Assembly (NCBI RefSeq): GCF_000974365.1
Contig: NZ_BAZW01000001.1
Span: forward strand, 124,001 to 188,000
Source: Geofilum rubicundum JCM 15548
GTDB lineage: Bacteria; Bacteroidota; Bacteroidia; Bacteroidales; Marinilabiliaceae
Direction: 5' to 3'
Length of the DNA: 64,000 nt
The notes below the pieces were generated by a model, which was given only the letters and a program-made list of their open reading frames with translations, had not been told where the DNA came from and made no database searches. Positions 1-11,458 of this stretch are shown piece by piece; position 1 is the stretch's first letter; each line of letters starts with the position of its first letter. Made by a program: the position numbers and the translations under genes.

Positions 1-3000
1 CCAATTGGTTTAATGCGATAGATGAAGACTCGGACGGTAATCTTTGGTGTGCGACCGACCGGGGAGCAGCCCAGTTTAATACCGTGACGGAAACCTTCAC
101 TTTTTACAATACGCAAAGTGAATCACCTTATCAGCTTCAATTGGATGTTATCAATACTTTAGTTGTTGATGCCGATGATCATGTCTGGCTGGGCACTGCC
201 GGTGAGGGACTTGAAGTATTGTCCCCCAAAGAAGGCATTGTGGCCTTATATAATTTGTCGGATGGTGTTTCGGGGATGAATTCCGACTGGATCACCCATT
301 TGTATCAGGATTCGTTTAACCGGATTTGGGTGGGTTCCTGGAAAGGCGCCTTAACCCTGATCGATCAGAAGACTAATCAGGTAAGGTCCTGGTCGGCCAG
401 CTACTTTGATCTGGACATTCCCCATTTCTCGCCCTTTAGTTTGGTTGAAAATGAGAAGGGCGATTTCTGGTTGGGACTGTGGGAGGGCGGATTGGTTCAT
501 TTGACCCTTCTGGGCGACTCCCTGGCAGTCAGGCAGCACCTGATGCCCCCATCCTCCGGGCTAATCAGTGATGTTATTTATGATTTGATCATTGATCACA
601 ATGAGAACTTGTGGGTAGGTACACCTTTTGGGCTGGATTTGATGACCGATCCCGATAGCCGTCAACCCGGCTATCGCTTGTTTAAGAATGCCCCGGGTAT
701 CCATCAGATCTCGCATGATGAAGCCTACACCTTACTATGTGATGCCTCCGGATTGATTTGGGTGGGCACCTCAGGTGGAGGGGTTAATATATTGGATGAT
801 AAAGTGCAATTGTTCTCGCCCTTGTCCCTTCCCGAAGTTTCTCCAAATTTTCAAAGTCAGTCGGTGACTGCCTTCACCAAAGCGCCCAATAATGACCTGC
901 TGATCGGCGTTCGAAGTCTGGGCTTTGGTCGTTACCATGTCGACAACCAGTCCTTTGTCCAATACACCTCTCTGCCCGAGTATGATGGCTTACCTGCGGA
1001 TATCAACACGGTGAACTGTTTTTATTGGGATGGTAGCGATCATTTGTGGCTGGGTACGCGTTATATGGGATTGATCAAATATGATCCGGCATCCGGCAGG
1101 TCGGTGGTCATCAATAAGGATGTTTCGGAATATGATTTTGCGGCCCGGGAGATTTCTGTCATTCATCCCGATCATTTGGGGAATTTGTGGGTAGGTACTG
1201 AAAACGGACTCTATAAAATGGTTCAATATGATCCGAATAATTTTTTAGGCTTTAATATTTTGCATTACGAGCACATGGCGGATAATCCGAAGTCGCTGAG
1301 CAGTAACCGCATTTCTGCGATACTCCAGGACCACAATGACACCCTTTGGATAGCCACCTATGATCATGGGATTAATAAATTGGTGTCGGACATCCGAACT
1401 CATTTCCCCTTGGTTTTTGAACGGATTTCAGCCTCTGACAAAGCGCGTAACGGGCTAATTACCGATAATATCAATACCCTTTTTGAAGATCGGGACCACC
1501 ATCTCTGGATAGGTTCAGGTGGTGGGGGATTGTTCAAAAGAGCAAATTCGGATCATCATTTTGTTTCGTATGACCCTACGTATCGGGAAATATCATCTAC
1601 CATATACAACAGGATGCAGCAGGGTATCTGTGGGTGAGTACCAACCGAGGCCTGACCCGCCTGGCGGTTCAGGACTCTGCGGTTATGGCCAATAATTTTT
1701 TGCAGGAGAATGGTCTTCAAAGTAATATATTTAATAAAGATGCCGGGTTTAAGGACGAGGAGGGCTACCTCTATTTTGGCGGTAACAGTGGGCTGAATTA
1801 TTTTGATCCAACGGAGATACATCCTGATAATTATGTACCGCCCATTGTTATCACGGACCTGCGTGTAATGAATCAGGCGGTGCGTTCTGCTACCAGATAT
1901 GAATCGCCCCTTGTTTTGAACCATTTAAGAAACAATTTTTCGGTGACCTTTTCAGCCCTTTCGTTTTCTCAACCTGAGAACAATAAGTATGCGGTTATAT
2001 TGGAGGGACTGGAGACGGAATGGCGCATTTTGAATGCCGATACGCGTACCTTGGATTACTCGAATCTGAGTCCCGGTCGTTATGTTTTAAAAGTCAAGGC
2101 TGCTAATAGCAGTGGTTATTGGAGTGCTGAAACAGAAAAAGTTTTTATTAAAGTGAAACCTGCCCCCTATAAAACCTGGTGGGCCTTTGTTTTGTACGGT
2201 CTGTTATTGGGTGGCATTCTTCTTTTGTTTTTAAGGATGGAGAAGAAAAATCAGGAAGTCAAACATGCTCTGGAGATTGAACACCTGGAGCGTGAAAAGT
2301 CGGATAAGCTGAATCTGTTCAAGCAAGGTTTGTTCGCCAATGTATCGCATGAATTTTTGACGCCCCTGAGTATTCTCTCTTGTCTGATGGACGATTGGAA
2401 ACATTTGCGCACTGCTCCCAACGGAAAAGATCTTTCTCTGGCCCAGCGTAACATTAACCGACTGACGCGTTTGAACCGACAGTTTTTGTATTACAGTAAA
2501 TCAGAAGTCAAGGAACTACCGCTGAATGTCACCAAGGGGCGTTTGGATGAATTTGTGAAGCGCATCGGCGGAAACTTTGTTCCATTGGCAAAGCGCAACC
2601 AAATTCAATTTGACATCCGGGTCGACTTTCCTGATTCGGAAGTTTGGTTTGATCCCGAGAAGCTGGATGTGGTGCTCTTTAATTTATTGTCGAATGCTTT
2701 TAAGTATACGCCTGAGGAAGGAGAGGTCATCCTGCAATTGACCATTGACCGAAACAATGGAAGAAGTGAAGCGGTGATTGAGGTGATTGATTCCGGCACA
2801 GGCATTGAAGCAGCAGAGCAAAGTGCCATCTTCAATCGCTACCATGCCCTGAAAGGAAATGATCAATTGGGCGGGGGATTCGGGATAGGTTTGTCTTTGT
2901 GCAAAGCCATGGTAGAGGCTCATAAGGGGGAAATAAGTCTCCAAAGTGAGATAGGGAAGGGGACACAAGTGACCTTCATTCTCCCTGTTAACCGAAGTTC

Positions 3001-3880
3001 TTATGATGATTCAGAGGTGTATAACTCCTTGCGGGCAGAGAAAACTTCCACCAACTTTCTTCCGGAAAAAATAGAAGAGGACACCATTCTTCGTATAAAA
3101 AATCTCAACCAGAGTTTTGAAAACAAGCCAACCATCCTATTGGTGGATGACCATGCCGATTTCAGAAATTTACTGAGGACCAACCTGGTTGACTTGTTCA
3201 CGGTTTTGGAAACGAATAATGGTGTGACTGCCTATGAGATGGCACTGAATAAAAAGGTCGATCTGATCTTGTCCGATATTGTAATGCCGGCCATGAATGG
3301 GGTAGAGCTCTGTACCAAAATAAAGTCGAACCCTTCCACCGTGCATCTGCCGGTGATTCTGCTCACGGCCAAATCGTCCGATTTTGATAAGGCGGAAGGC
3401 TACCGGGCCGGGGCAGACAGTTTTATGAGTAAACCTTTTAATTTGAATACCCTTCTGACCAGAGTGGAAGCCTTGCTTCAGCACAGAAAGCGGATGGAAG
3501 CCAGAATGAAAATGCAAAAGCGGTTTTATGCTGAGGTGTCCACCAATGACAAGGATGATTTGGTTCTGTCAAGGGTAAGAGGGTTTATTGAAGAGAATTT
3601 GGCCAATCCCGATTTATCGGTCAAATTAATTTCCAGCGAACTGTCCATCAGCAACTCTATGCTGTACCGCAAGACCTCTGAAATTTTAAACATCAACCCC
3701 AATATGCTCATTCGCAAAATCAGAATGATTAAAGCAGTGGAATTATTGGAGGAAAATCAATTGACCGTTTCAGAAATAGCTTATAAATGTGGTTACCGGG
3801 ACGTCAGCTATTTTGGTGTCTCCTTTAAAAAAGAATATGGAACGAGTCCGTCTCATTTTCAGAGAAATAAAAAGGTTTAA
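1..3880 (+). CDS. Hybrid two-component sensor/AraC regulator (HTCS), 5' partial, frameshifted
   Basis: This is a membrane sensor that fuses a periplasmic beta-propeller, a histidine kinase, a receiver and a DNA-binding domain. The frame is open from base 3, so the gene begins outside the window. The propeller repeats carry LWVGT/LWIGS motifs. Numbering from 1634, a Y_Y_Y domain lies at about 100-175, a membrane helix at 182-200, HisKA with the phospho-His at 239 (NVSHE), HATPase to about 452, a receiver with Asp548 and Lys600, and an AraC helix-turn-helix at about 645-748. Near 1575 the frame breaks: reading DP, then YVSGNIIYHIQQDAAGYLW restores the propeller if one C is missing. Such regulators usually sense polysaccharide fragments and drive SusCD loci, but none is adjacent. 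The ligand is unknown. Confidence 0.9.
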
Positions 3881-3979
3881 CCAGCTGGTTGAGTTGGTTA
3901 ATTGTTGTTTTGTTTGTCATAATAGTAATTACATATTGCGCTTTCTTTGGTATAGCCCTAACTTGCGCCCTAAATACGG

Positions 3980-6900
3980 GTGGATATGGGTGTATATGTG
4001 TTGTTTCTTTTTCTGATTCTTTGTCTGGAAACCCGGTCACAGAAAGTGACACATGAACCCGTTTACTCCCGAATGGCCGGTGCTGCCAGAAGCATATCCA
4101 TTGATGACGGACTGTCACAGAATCTCACATCCTGCATCCTTCAGGATCAATATGGATTCATTTGGGTGGGCACCAAGGATGGTTTAAATATGTATGATGG
4201 CTATTCTTTTCGCATCTTCCAGCATGTTCCTTTTGAATCAAATACTCTGTCGGATAGTTATATTACAGACATTCATGAAGATGACGCCGGACGGATCTGG
4301 GTAGGAACGTTTAGCGGAGGCTTGAATCTTTTGGATCGAACATCGGGCCGTTTCAGGGTATTTCAGCATGACGAAGCCGATGAAAACAGTTTGAGTCATA
4401 ACCATATAAAAACCATACTCCATGATGCATCCGGGAATCTGTGGGTAGGAACCTACGGGGGTGGATTGAATAAAATACTGCTTTCATCATTTGATGGGGA
4501 TCTGTTTGGGGGAGAGGTTCCGGAAATACACAGATTTAATGCCCCCGCCGTTTTTCCTGAAAAGGATGCCCGCATCAATGCCCTGACACTTGATGGTGAA
4601 AATAGGTTGTGGGTGGGAACTTACAATGGAATATATACACGGGCTGTTGATGCGCAGGAAGAGGTGTTTCGACGCGTTTATTGTAGCAGTGAGAAAAGAA
4701 AAGCCCCGGCCTTTGCCCCGGAAAGGGAACAACTGGGTGGCCGGGTGATTTTGGAGACGCCCGGTGGTCAAATATGGATGGGCAATGCCAGGGGCTTATA
4801 TGGCTATGATGAGGGAACAGAAATGTTTTTTCCTTTCGCCAATTCAGATGGGAAGGTGATAACCGGACAAATTCTGTCAGCCGTTTCCTATTCACCATTC
4901 GGTTCTGAAGAGATTTGGATGACTGGTCCCGAAGGTTTGACCATCCTTGCCCTGGAAAACGGAAGGGTCATTTTTTTACCAACCAGTCAAGTGGTCGGTC
5001 GTGATAGCCCCAGTGGCGTAATACATACTTTAATCATAGATGAAGGCGGGTCCCTGTGGTTCGGAACCAATGGGATGGGTTTGTATGTCTATAATCCCTA
5101 TACCATTAAATTCGACTATCCGAATGATCAAATGATGGACAAGAGTGGGGTCAATGAATCTTTGCGTAATGTGAGCATACGCGCCATATGTGAAAGTAGC
5201 CGGCATAAAAACTATTTATGGATCGGCTCCAATTCCGGGCTGTTTAAAGTAGACCGCTTAGCTGGCACTTATGTGCCAGTTTCGTTTTCCGGAAATGAAC
5301 CATTGAAAGAAACTTTGTTTTATTCAATGGTGGAAGGAACCGAAGGGGAGCTGTGGCTGGGGACAGGAGAAGGTCTTGTCAGGTATGATATTGAAAAGGA
5401 GACCCATTTTCTTTTTGAGACCAAGCTGGTAGATGCCAACCATCAAATAGATCCCAGGGTGTGCAAAGTGTTTCTTTCCCAAGATGAAGTATGGGTGGTT
5501 ACGCCCTATACCCTCGCGCGACTGAATCAAACAACCGGGGAGTTTGAACATTTTACCTATAATGATGCGCCTTTTGATCGGTTGGCAGAAGCCGTTTTTC
5601 CTTTTGTTTATGAAGATGCTGCGGGAGACTTCTGGCTGGGTGCCAGTAATGGACTGCATCGTTTTAATAAACGTTCAGGAGAATTTTTTACCTGGTCTCA
5701 CAATAGCCACGATGACACATCCCTTCCGGTAAATGATGTAAGGGCGATTGTTCCGGATGATCAGCATCCTGAAAAATATTTGTGGTTGGCCACTGCGGGA
5801 GGAGGACTCTGTCGTTTTGACAGGGAAACACATCATTTTTCGAACTATAGAAAAAAGGAGGGACTACCCAACAATATGGTTTATGGAATTCTGAGTGATG
5901 ACCACGGTGGTTTATGGTTGAGCACCAACCGGGGGTTATCTCATTTCAATGCTTTAGATGAATCGTTTACCAATTATACGGTGGTGGATGGTTTGCAGAG
6001 CGATGAGTTCAATAGTGGTGCATTTTACAAAAGTCCGGACGGCGAATTTTTTTTTGGAGGAATAAAAGGGTATAATTCTTTTTTTCCCGAGACCATTCAA
6101 CAAAAAACTTATCAACCTCCTGTTCTTTTTACTTCTTTCAGGGTCAGTTCCTCCTCTGAAACTAACGAACTGTTAGCCTTGGGAAACAAACCCACTGATA
6201 GGGAGGGTATACAACTCAGGCACCATCAAAATGACATTTCGGTGGAGTTTTCTGCGCTGGACTATGCGGTTCCCCGGAATATCAGGTATGCTTATACTTT
6301 AAATGCGGGTCAGGACCATTGGATTTATCTCAATCAATCACGAAATGTCACATTTACCAATTTAAAGCCCGGGAAGTATCATTTGAGGGTTCGCGGAACC
6401 AATAGCGATGGCATCTGGAGCCAACAGGTAGCTTCACTGTTTTTTGTGATTCAATCGCCTTGGTGGAACAGTGCCTGGGTATATGTTGTATTGGGCTATC
6501 TTTTGTTGTTTCTGGTCTTTGTTATCAGGCGGTATGAGCTTTCTCGCATTAAGCTTAAAAACCGGGTGGAACTGGCAGCTGTTGAAACCAATAAGTTAAA
6601 GGAACTTCACCAGATGAAGTCCCGGTTTTTTGCCAACATCAGTCATGAATTGCGGACCCCTCTGACGCTGATAAAGGGGCCTGTGCAAGAAATGATGGAA
6701 GACGCCGGAAATCCGGAATTGAAGAAGGGACTAAAAATGGTGTATGCCAACACAAAAAAACTGTTGTATCAAATCAATCAACTGCTGGATTTGTCCCGAT
6801 TGGAAAGTGGCGATTACAAGGTAAGGGTGAGTACCGGAAATGTCGCGGAACTGTTGAGCGGATTGACCATGGGCTTTGCTTCAATGGCCAGTCAAAAGGG

Positions 6901-8191
6901 CATTACCCTTATTTGCGATGTGGGTGCTTTAGATAATAAGGCCGAATGGCATAATAACTTTTTTTTCGATCGGGATATTGTAGAGCGGATAATGAATAAT
7001 TTACTCGTTAACGCCTTGAAATTTACCGACGATAAAGGATTTGTAAGAGTGGCACTGAAAGTTTTTTCAGAAACGGAAGAGGGCGGGTCGATAAATATAT
7101 CTGTTGAAGACAGTGGAGTCGGAATTCCTGCAGATCAAATACCCTATATCTACGACCGCTTCTATCAGGCCAATGATACCTTTAATCCATCTTCTGAGGG
7201 GTATGGGATTGGCTTATCGTATGTTAAGGAGCTGGTAAAAATGCATAAGGGAAGAATCACCGTAAAGAGTGAGGTTGGAAAAGGCACGCTTTTCCAATTG
7301 TATCTTCCAATAGGCAGATATTATTACTCCAAAGAGCAGATTGTTGAAAAATCTCTTTTTACGGATAAGCCGCTGGATGAGGGTTTTTGGTTGGATGAAC
7401 CCTCAGGCTTAGAGGGCGCAAGAGATGACCAAGAAAAGGATAAAGCCCGGGTTCTGATTGTGGAGGATCATGCAGAGGTTCGGGTTTACCTGCAAAATTG
7501 TTTAAAAAAGGACTATTTGGTCATTCAGGCTGAATCTGCCTATAAAGGGATTTCGGAAGCTTTGGTCCATATTCCGGATTTGATTATCAGCGATGTTATG
7601 ATGCCAGGCATGGATGGGGTGGAATACTGTAAAACCATTAAGACCAATGACAAAACCAGCCACATTCCTTTAATTTTGTTAACAGCCAAAGCAGCGGTCA
7701 GCGACCGGATCATGGGTTTGGAAAACGGTGCGGATGATTACCTGACCAAACCATTTAATCCCAAAGAGTTATTGATACGGGTCAAAAATCTGATTGAAAG
7801 CCGTCGTTTATTGCGTGAAAAATTCAACGTCCGAAGTCTGGTGCAACTTAAAGAAGTGGACGTGACCTCGCGCGATCGTTTTTTTATGGAAAAACTATTG
7901 CGCGTTGTAGAGGAAAATTTAGGCAATGAACATTTTTCGGTTAAAGATCTGGCTTTAGAAGCAGGTATGAGTCAGTCTCAAATACACCGCAAATTAAAAG
8001 CCGTCGTCAACCAGTCGGCCAACCAGTTTATTCGTTCGGTACGAATGCACCGGGCCAAAGAACTTCTTGAAAAAGATGGCGGAAATATTTCTGAAATCGC
8101 CTATTTGGTGGGTTATTCTGATCCCGGCTACTTTACAAAAACTTTTCGTGCTTTTTTTGACGTTCTTCCCTCGGAGGTAAGCAAGGTTTAG
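3980..8191 (+). CDS. Hybrid two-component sensor/AraC regulator (HTCS)
   Basis: This is an intact 1403-residue one-protein phosphorelay. It has an N-terminal signal peptide ending near ETRSQ, about 12-14 propeller repeats (VWVGT, LWFGT, LWLST), a Y_Y_Y domain at about 765-825 and a single membrane helix at about 833-853. Then come HisKA with His889 in NISHELRTP, HATPase with the DSGVGIP and GIGLSYVKEL boxes, a receiver with Asp1205 in ISDVMMP, and an AraC helix-turn-helix over the last 100 residues. It lies 99 bp after the first HTCS in the same orientation and has the same architecture, which suggests an old tandem duplication. The start at 3980 puts the signal peptide at the N terminus; ATG 3986 is an alternative. 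Targets are not evident here. Confidence 0.93.
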   Translation: MDMGVYVLFLFLILCLETRSQKVTHEPVYSRMAGAARSISIDDGLSQNLTSCILQDQYGFIWVGTKDGLNMYDGYSFRIFQHVPFESNTLSDSYITDIHEDDAGRIWVGTFSGGLNLLDRTSGRFRVFQHDEADENSLSHNHIKTILHDASGNLWVGTYGGGLNKILLSSFDGDLFGGEVPEIHRFNAPAVFPEKDARINALTLDGENRLWVGTYNGIYTRAVDAQEEVFRRVYCSSEKRKAPAFAPEREQLGGRVILETPGGQIWMGNARGLYGYDEGTEMFFPFANSDGKVITGQILSAVSYSPFGSEEIWMTGPEGLTILALENGRVIFLPTSQVVGRDSPSGVIHTLIIDEGGSLWFGTNGMGLYVYNPYTIKFDYPNDQMMDKSGVNESLRNVSIRAICESSRHKNYLWIGSNSGLFKVDRLAGTYVPVSFSGNEPLKETLFYSMVEGTEGELWLGTGEGLVRYDIEKETHFLFETKLVDANHQIDPRVCKVFLSQDEVWVVTPYTLARLNQTTGEFEHFTYNDAPFDRLAEAVFPFVYEDAAGDFWLGASNGLHRFNKRSGEFFTWSHNSHDDTSLPVNDVRAIVPDDQHPEKYLWLATAGGGLCRFDRETHHFSNYRKKEGLPNNMVYGILSDDHGGLWLSTNRGLSHFNALDESFTNYTVVDGLQSDEFNSGAFYKSPDGEFFFGGIKGYNSFFPETIQQKTYQPPVLFTSFRVSSSSETNELLALGNKPTDREGIQLRHHQNDISVEFSALDYAVPRNIRYAYTLNAGQDHWIYLNQSRNVTFTNLKPGKYHLRVRGTNSDGIWSQQVASLFFVIQSPWWNSAWVYVVLGYLLLFLVFVIRRYELSRIKLKNRVELAAVETNKLKELHQMKSRFFANISHELRTPLTLIKGPVQEMMEDAGNPELKKGLKMVYANTKKLLYQINQLLDLSRLESGDYKVRVSTGNVAELLSGLTMGFASMASQKGITLICDVGALDNKAEWHNNFFFDRDIVERIMNNLLVNALKFTDDKGFVRVALKVFSETEEGGSINISVEDSGVGIPADQIPYIYDRFYQANDTFNPSSEGYGIGLSYVKELVKMHKGRITVKSEVGKGTLFQLYLPIGRYYYSKEQIVEKSLFTDKPLDEGFWLDEPSGLEGARDDQEKDKARVLIVEDHAEVRVYLQNCLKKDYLVIQAESAYKGISEALVHIPDLIISDVMMPGMDGVEYCKTIKTNDKTSHIPLILLTAKAAVSDRIMGLENGADDYLTKPFNPKELLIRVKNLIESRRLLREKFNVRSLVQLKEVDVTSRDRFFMEKLLRVVEENLGNEHFSVKDLALEAGMSQSQIHRKLKAVVNQSANQFIRSVRMHRAKELLEKDGGNISEIAYLVGYSDPGYFTKTFRAFFDVLPSEVSKV

Positions 8192-8318
8192 GAGTTGGGT
8201 TGCATGTGTCTTATTGTTAGCAGCTTGTCTTGTTTTGACGAGGTTGTTCCTAATTCTTATGACAGATTTTTACTGATTTTTGACAGGTTTTTCCTGAAGA
8301 AAAGGTCTTTGTCAGCCT

Positions 8319-8326
8319 TAGCTTTG
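8319..8326 (+). promoter_or_regulatory. Putative Bacteroidota -7 element of the peroxiredoxin gene
   Basis: TAGCTTTG fits the TAnnTTTG consensus and lies 47 bp before the start codon. No clear -33 TTG was found at the right spacing. Confidence 0.35.
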
Positions 8327-8372
8327 CTTCATATTTATTTTTAATTCCATCCAAAACTAAAAATTAAGAAAA

Positions 8373-9101
8373 ATGAAAAAGGCATTCTTTTTTACCATGG
8401 CCTTGTGCTTAACTGTAGGGCTAAGTCAGGCACAAGACAAAGACAGCAGCATTCCATTAATTGGGTCTAAGGCACCATCCTTTAAGGCGTCAACGACCCA
8501 GGGCGAACTAAATTTTCCAAAGGATTATGGCGATAGCTGGAAAATTCTTTTCTCTCATCCGAAGGATTTTACGCCGGTCTGTTCCTCCGAATTACTTGAG
8601 ATGGCCTACCAGCAGGAGGCTTTTAATGATTTGAATGCAAAATTTGTAGTGATTTCAACGGATAACCTGGACTCACACAACCATTGGAAAGCCGCTTTAG
8701 AGGAGGTTGATTTTAAAAACCGGGGGGCGGTGAAAATTGATTTTCCCCTTGTGGATGATCACCAATACAAAGTGTCGAGCACTTATGGAATGATACATTC
8801 TGAAGTGAGCATTGAACAAAACATCCGGGGCGTTTTTTTTATTGATCCCGAGAACATTGTGAGGGCTATTTACTTTTATCCCATGGAAGTAGGCAGAAAT
8901 ATGGATGAATTGAAAAGGACTTTAATCGCCTTGCAAAAGACATCTGGTAGCAACACTGCCTTAACACCTGCCAATTGGAATCCGGGGGATGATCTGATGG
9001 TATCCTCATTAACAGATGAGGAAACCGCTCTTCTGAATGAGCCTGAGTCGGATCTCTACCAAATATCCTGGTTTATGACCTATATGCGGGATCAGGAATA
9101 G
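8373..9101 (+). CDS. Secreted 1-Cys type peroxiredoxin (AhpC/TSA, Prx6-like)
   Basis: This thiol peroxidase reduces hydrogen peroxide and organic peroxides. The peroxidatic Cys70 sits in PKDFTPVC, the PxxxTxxC signature, with the Arg region and a long C-terminal arm typical of the Prx6/AhpC-TSA 1-Cys group. Unlike cytosolic relatives, it begins with a signal peptide (MKKAFFFTMALCLTVGLSQA), so it probably acts in the periplasm or is exported. It is 242 residues against about 210-220 for the family, and the excess is the leader. It is monocistronic, with a putative promoter at 8319 and a hairpin downstream at 9125-9159. Confidence 0.9.
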   Translation: MKKAFFFTMALCLTVGLSQAQDKDSSIPLIGSKAPSFKASTTQGELNFPKDYGDSWKILFSHPKDFTPVCSSELLEMAYQQEAFNDLNAKFVVISTDNLDSHNHWKAALEEVDFKNRGAVKIDFPLVDDHQYKVSSTYGMIHSEVSIEQNIRGVFFIDPENIVRAIYFYPMEVGRNMDELKRTLIALQKTSGSNTALTPANWNPGDDLMVSSLTDEETALLNEPESDLYQISWFMTYMRDQE

Positions 9102-9124
9102 TATTTTAAGGTGAGATCATGAAT

Positions 9125-9159
9125 AACCCGGTGTGGCTGACGCTCAGTTCACCGGGTTT
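9125..9159 (+). terminator. Putative terminator hairpin after the peroxiredoxin gene
   Basis: A perfect 9-bp stem (AACCCGGTG at 9125-9133 with its complement at 9150-9158) encloses an inner CTGA/TCAG stem. The T tract is weak, so termination strength is uncertain. Confidence 0.55.
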
Positions 9160-9306
9160 ATGCTATTTATCATTTCTGGTCCGTTTAAAATGGCCTGGTA
9201 GCGGCATATTTTAAGAAAAATTAAAAGACTTATAGGTCAACATTAAGTCATGCCCATTGTTTTACCTACCAGACAAGAGCGTCTTTAATCAGGTAAAACA
9301 ACAATT

Positions 9307-10980
9307 ATGGCATCAAAATTTAATAAGTACAGTCGGACCATCACCCAGGATGATAGCTTGCCTGCTGCCCAGGCCATGCTTTATGCCATTGGGATGGATG
9401 AGAACGATCAGAAGAAGGCCCAGGTGGGTATTGTGAGCACCGGATTTCAGGGAAATCCCTGTAACATGCACCTGAACGATTTGGCCACCGCCGTTAAAAA
9501 GGAAGTCGATGTGCAGGAGGATTTGTACGGACTTATTTTTCATACCATAGGGGTGAGTGATGGTATCACCAATGGCACTACCGGCATGATGTATTCCCTG
9601 CTCGCGGGAGTTGATCGCCGATTCAATTGAGGCTGTAGTGAGTGCCCAGTTTTATGATGCTGTTATTCCTATTGTGGGTTGTGATAAAAATATGCCGGGG
9701 CCATGATTGCCCTGGGGCGACTGAACCGTCCGGCCATTCTGATGTATGGTGGTACCGTAAAAAAAGGCAAGTGGAAAGATCAGGATCTGAACATCGTGTC
9801 GGCCTTTGAGGCTTATGGGGAACGGATGCGTGGAAATATATCGGACTTTGACTACAAGGGCATTATCAAGCACAGTATTCCCGGAGCCGGGGCCTGCGGC
9901 GGTATGTACACGGCCAATTCAATGGCTGCAGCCATTGAATGCATGGGCATGAGTCTGCCCTATACCTCCTCCAACCCCGCTGTGAGTCCGCAAAAACAAA
10001 GCGAGGCAGAGCGGATGGCCAAAGCCATTCAGCTGGTGCTGGAAAAAGACATTAAGCCGCGGGATATCATGACGCGTGCGGCCTTCGAGAATGCCATCAC
10101 CCTGATTATGGCCTTGGGTGGATCCACCAATGTGGTGATCCATTTGATTGCCATGGCCAAGTCGGTGGGCGTGCCCTTAAATATTGATGACTTCCAGACC
10201 ATCAGCGACAGGGTGCCGTTTTTGGCCGACTTAAAACCCAGTGGTCGCTTTTTGATGGAGGATCTGCACGACATTGGCGGCATACCTGCCGTTATGAAGT
10301 ATTTGTTGAACGAGGGATTACTGGATGGCAGCTGCATGACCGTGACGGGCAAAACCGTGGCCGAAAATTTGGCCGAGGTGCCGGACTTGCCACAGGGACA
10401 ATCCATCATCCGGTCGGTGAAGCAGCCTTTAAAAAAGACCGGTCACCTGCAAATTCTCTATGGTAATCTGGCCGAACAGGGCGCGGTGGCCAAAATTACC
10501 GGCAAAGAAGGGGAGCTGTTCAAAGGTCCCGCCCGTGTATTTGAAGATGAATATTCTGCCATAAAGGGCATCCAGTCGGAAGTCCAGCCCGGCGAAGTCA
10601 TCGTGATTCGCAACAGCGGTCCCAAAGGCGGCCCCGGAATGCCGGAAATGCTGAAGCCTACCGGAGCCGTGATGGGGGCCGGTCTGGGCAAGGATGTGGC
10701 CTTGATAACGGATGGCCGCTTTTCGGGAGGATCGCACGGTTTTGTGGTGGGACACATAACCCCGGAGGCCTACGAAGGTGGTTTGATAGGGGTGGTACAA
10801 AACGGGGACATCATTACCATTGACATCACAAAAAACCGGATTGATGTGGCCATCGATGCAGCAGAAATTGAAAGGCGCAGGAAGAATTGGGTGCGGCCCG
10901 AAGGGAAGGAGCTGATTGGAGTGCTGAAAAAGTTTCGGAGTATGGTGGCGCCTGCTTCTGAAGGCTGTGTCACAGATTAA
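9307..10980 (+). CDS. ilvD: Dihydroxy-acid dehydratase (frame broken twice)
   Basis: The enzyme dehydrates 2,3-dihydroxy acids to 2-keto acids in branched-chain amino acid synthesis, using an Fe-S cluster. The expected cysteine boxes are present: GNPCNMH (Cys52), GCDKNMPG in the middle, and GACGGMY. The first frame ends at 9630 and the same frame resumes at 9703. The stretch between reads correctly in another frame ([19 protein letters not shown]). This fits two missing bases near 9604 and one missing G in the run near 9698, summing to three. With both repaired the protein is about 559 residues, the family length. No other ilv gene is next to it. Confidence 0.9.
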
Positions 10981-11458
10981 CTTGTTAACTTGTTAACTTG
11001 TTTGCTTTTGTTAGCAGATGCTAATGCAACTGTCCTATCTTAAACCATTTAATTTCAATTTAATATTTTTTTTTGTGCTCGAGCCGCACGGGCTTTTCCT
11101 TTTTACTCGGGAAGGCTTTATAAATATTCGCCCTCATGATTTCGCTACGCTCAATTGAGCTACAGCCCCAAAAAGGAAACAAAAATGGCCGCCACTGCAA
11201 GAAATTTTCTAAAAACCAATTTGATTCTCTAAAATCCAGGAACTCGCTTCTCCCGCTGTGCGGGACTCCGTTCACTCTGTTCACTACGGCTCCCAAAAAA
11301 ACAGCCCGGATTTTTTACGAAAATCAACTTGATTTTTTTCACGAAAATTTCTTAAGGTGGAAGGGAAGCCTTTAAAATATGCATATTACCTATTAATATA
11401 ATGCTCGTTTAAGGTTTCAAATGATTAAACCGAACACATCTATAACTATTTAAAAATA
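10981..11458. repeat. Repeat-rich intergenic region with palindromic element
   Basis: I see no credible gene in this 478-bp gap. It starts with about three copies of the 8-mer CTTGTTAA (10981-11003). Two arms, 11192-11230 and 11317-11360, form an imperfect inverted repeat around a core at 11251-11293. That core has a TCCCGC-TGT-GCGGGA palindrome followed by CGGCTCC. A shorter relative of the core lies at 34353-34387 inside a riboswitch. Short reading frames here look like by-products of the repeat. Confidence 0.5.

Noticed and set aside
1634-3880. Separate histidine kinase gene starting at GTG 1634
   Set aside because: The sequence upstream in the same frame (GNIIYHIQQDAAGYLW) continues the propeller, so this is the second part of one frameshifted HTCS.
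11060-11375. Two opposite short frames in the ilvD-ndh gap
   Set aside because: They arise from the inverted repeat arms and the palindromic core, and neither resembles a known protein.
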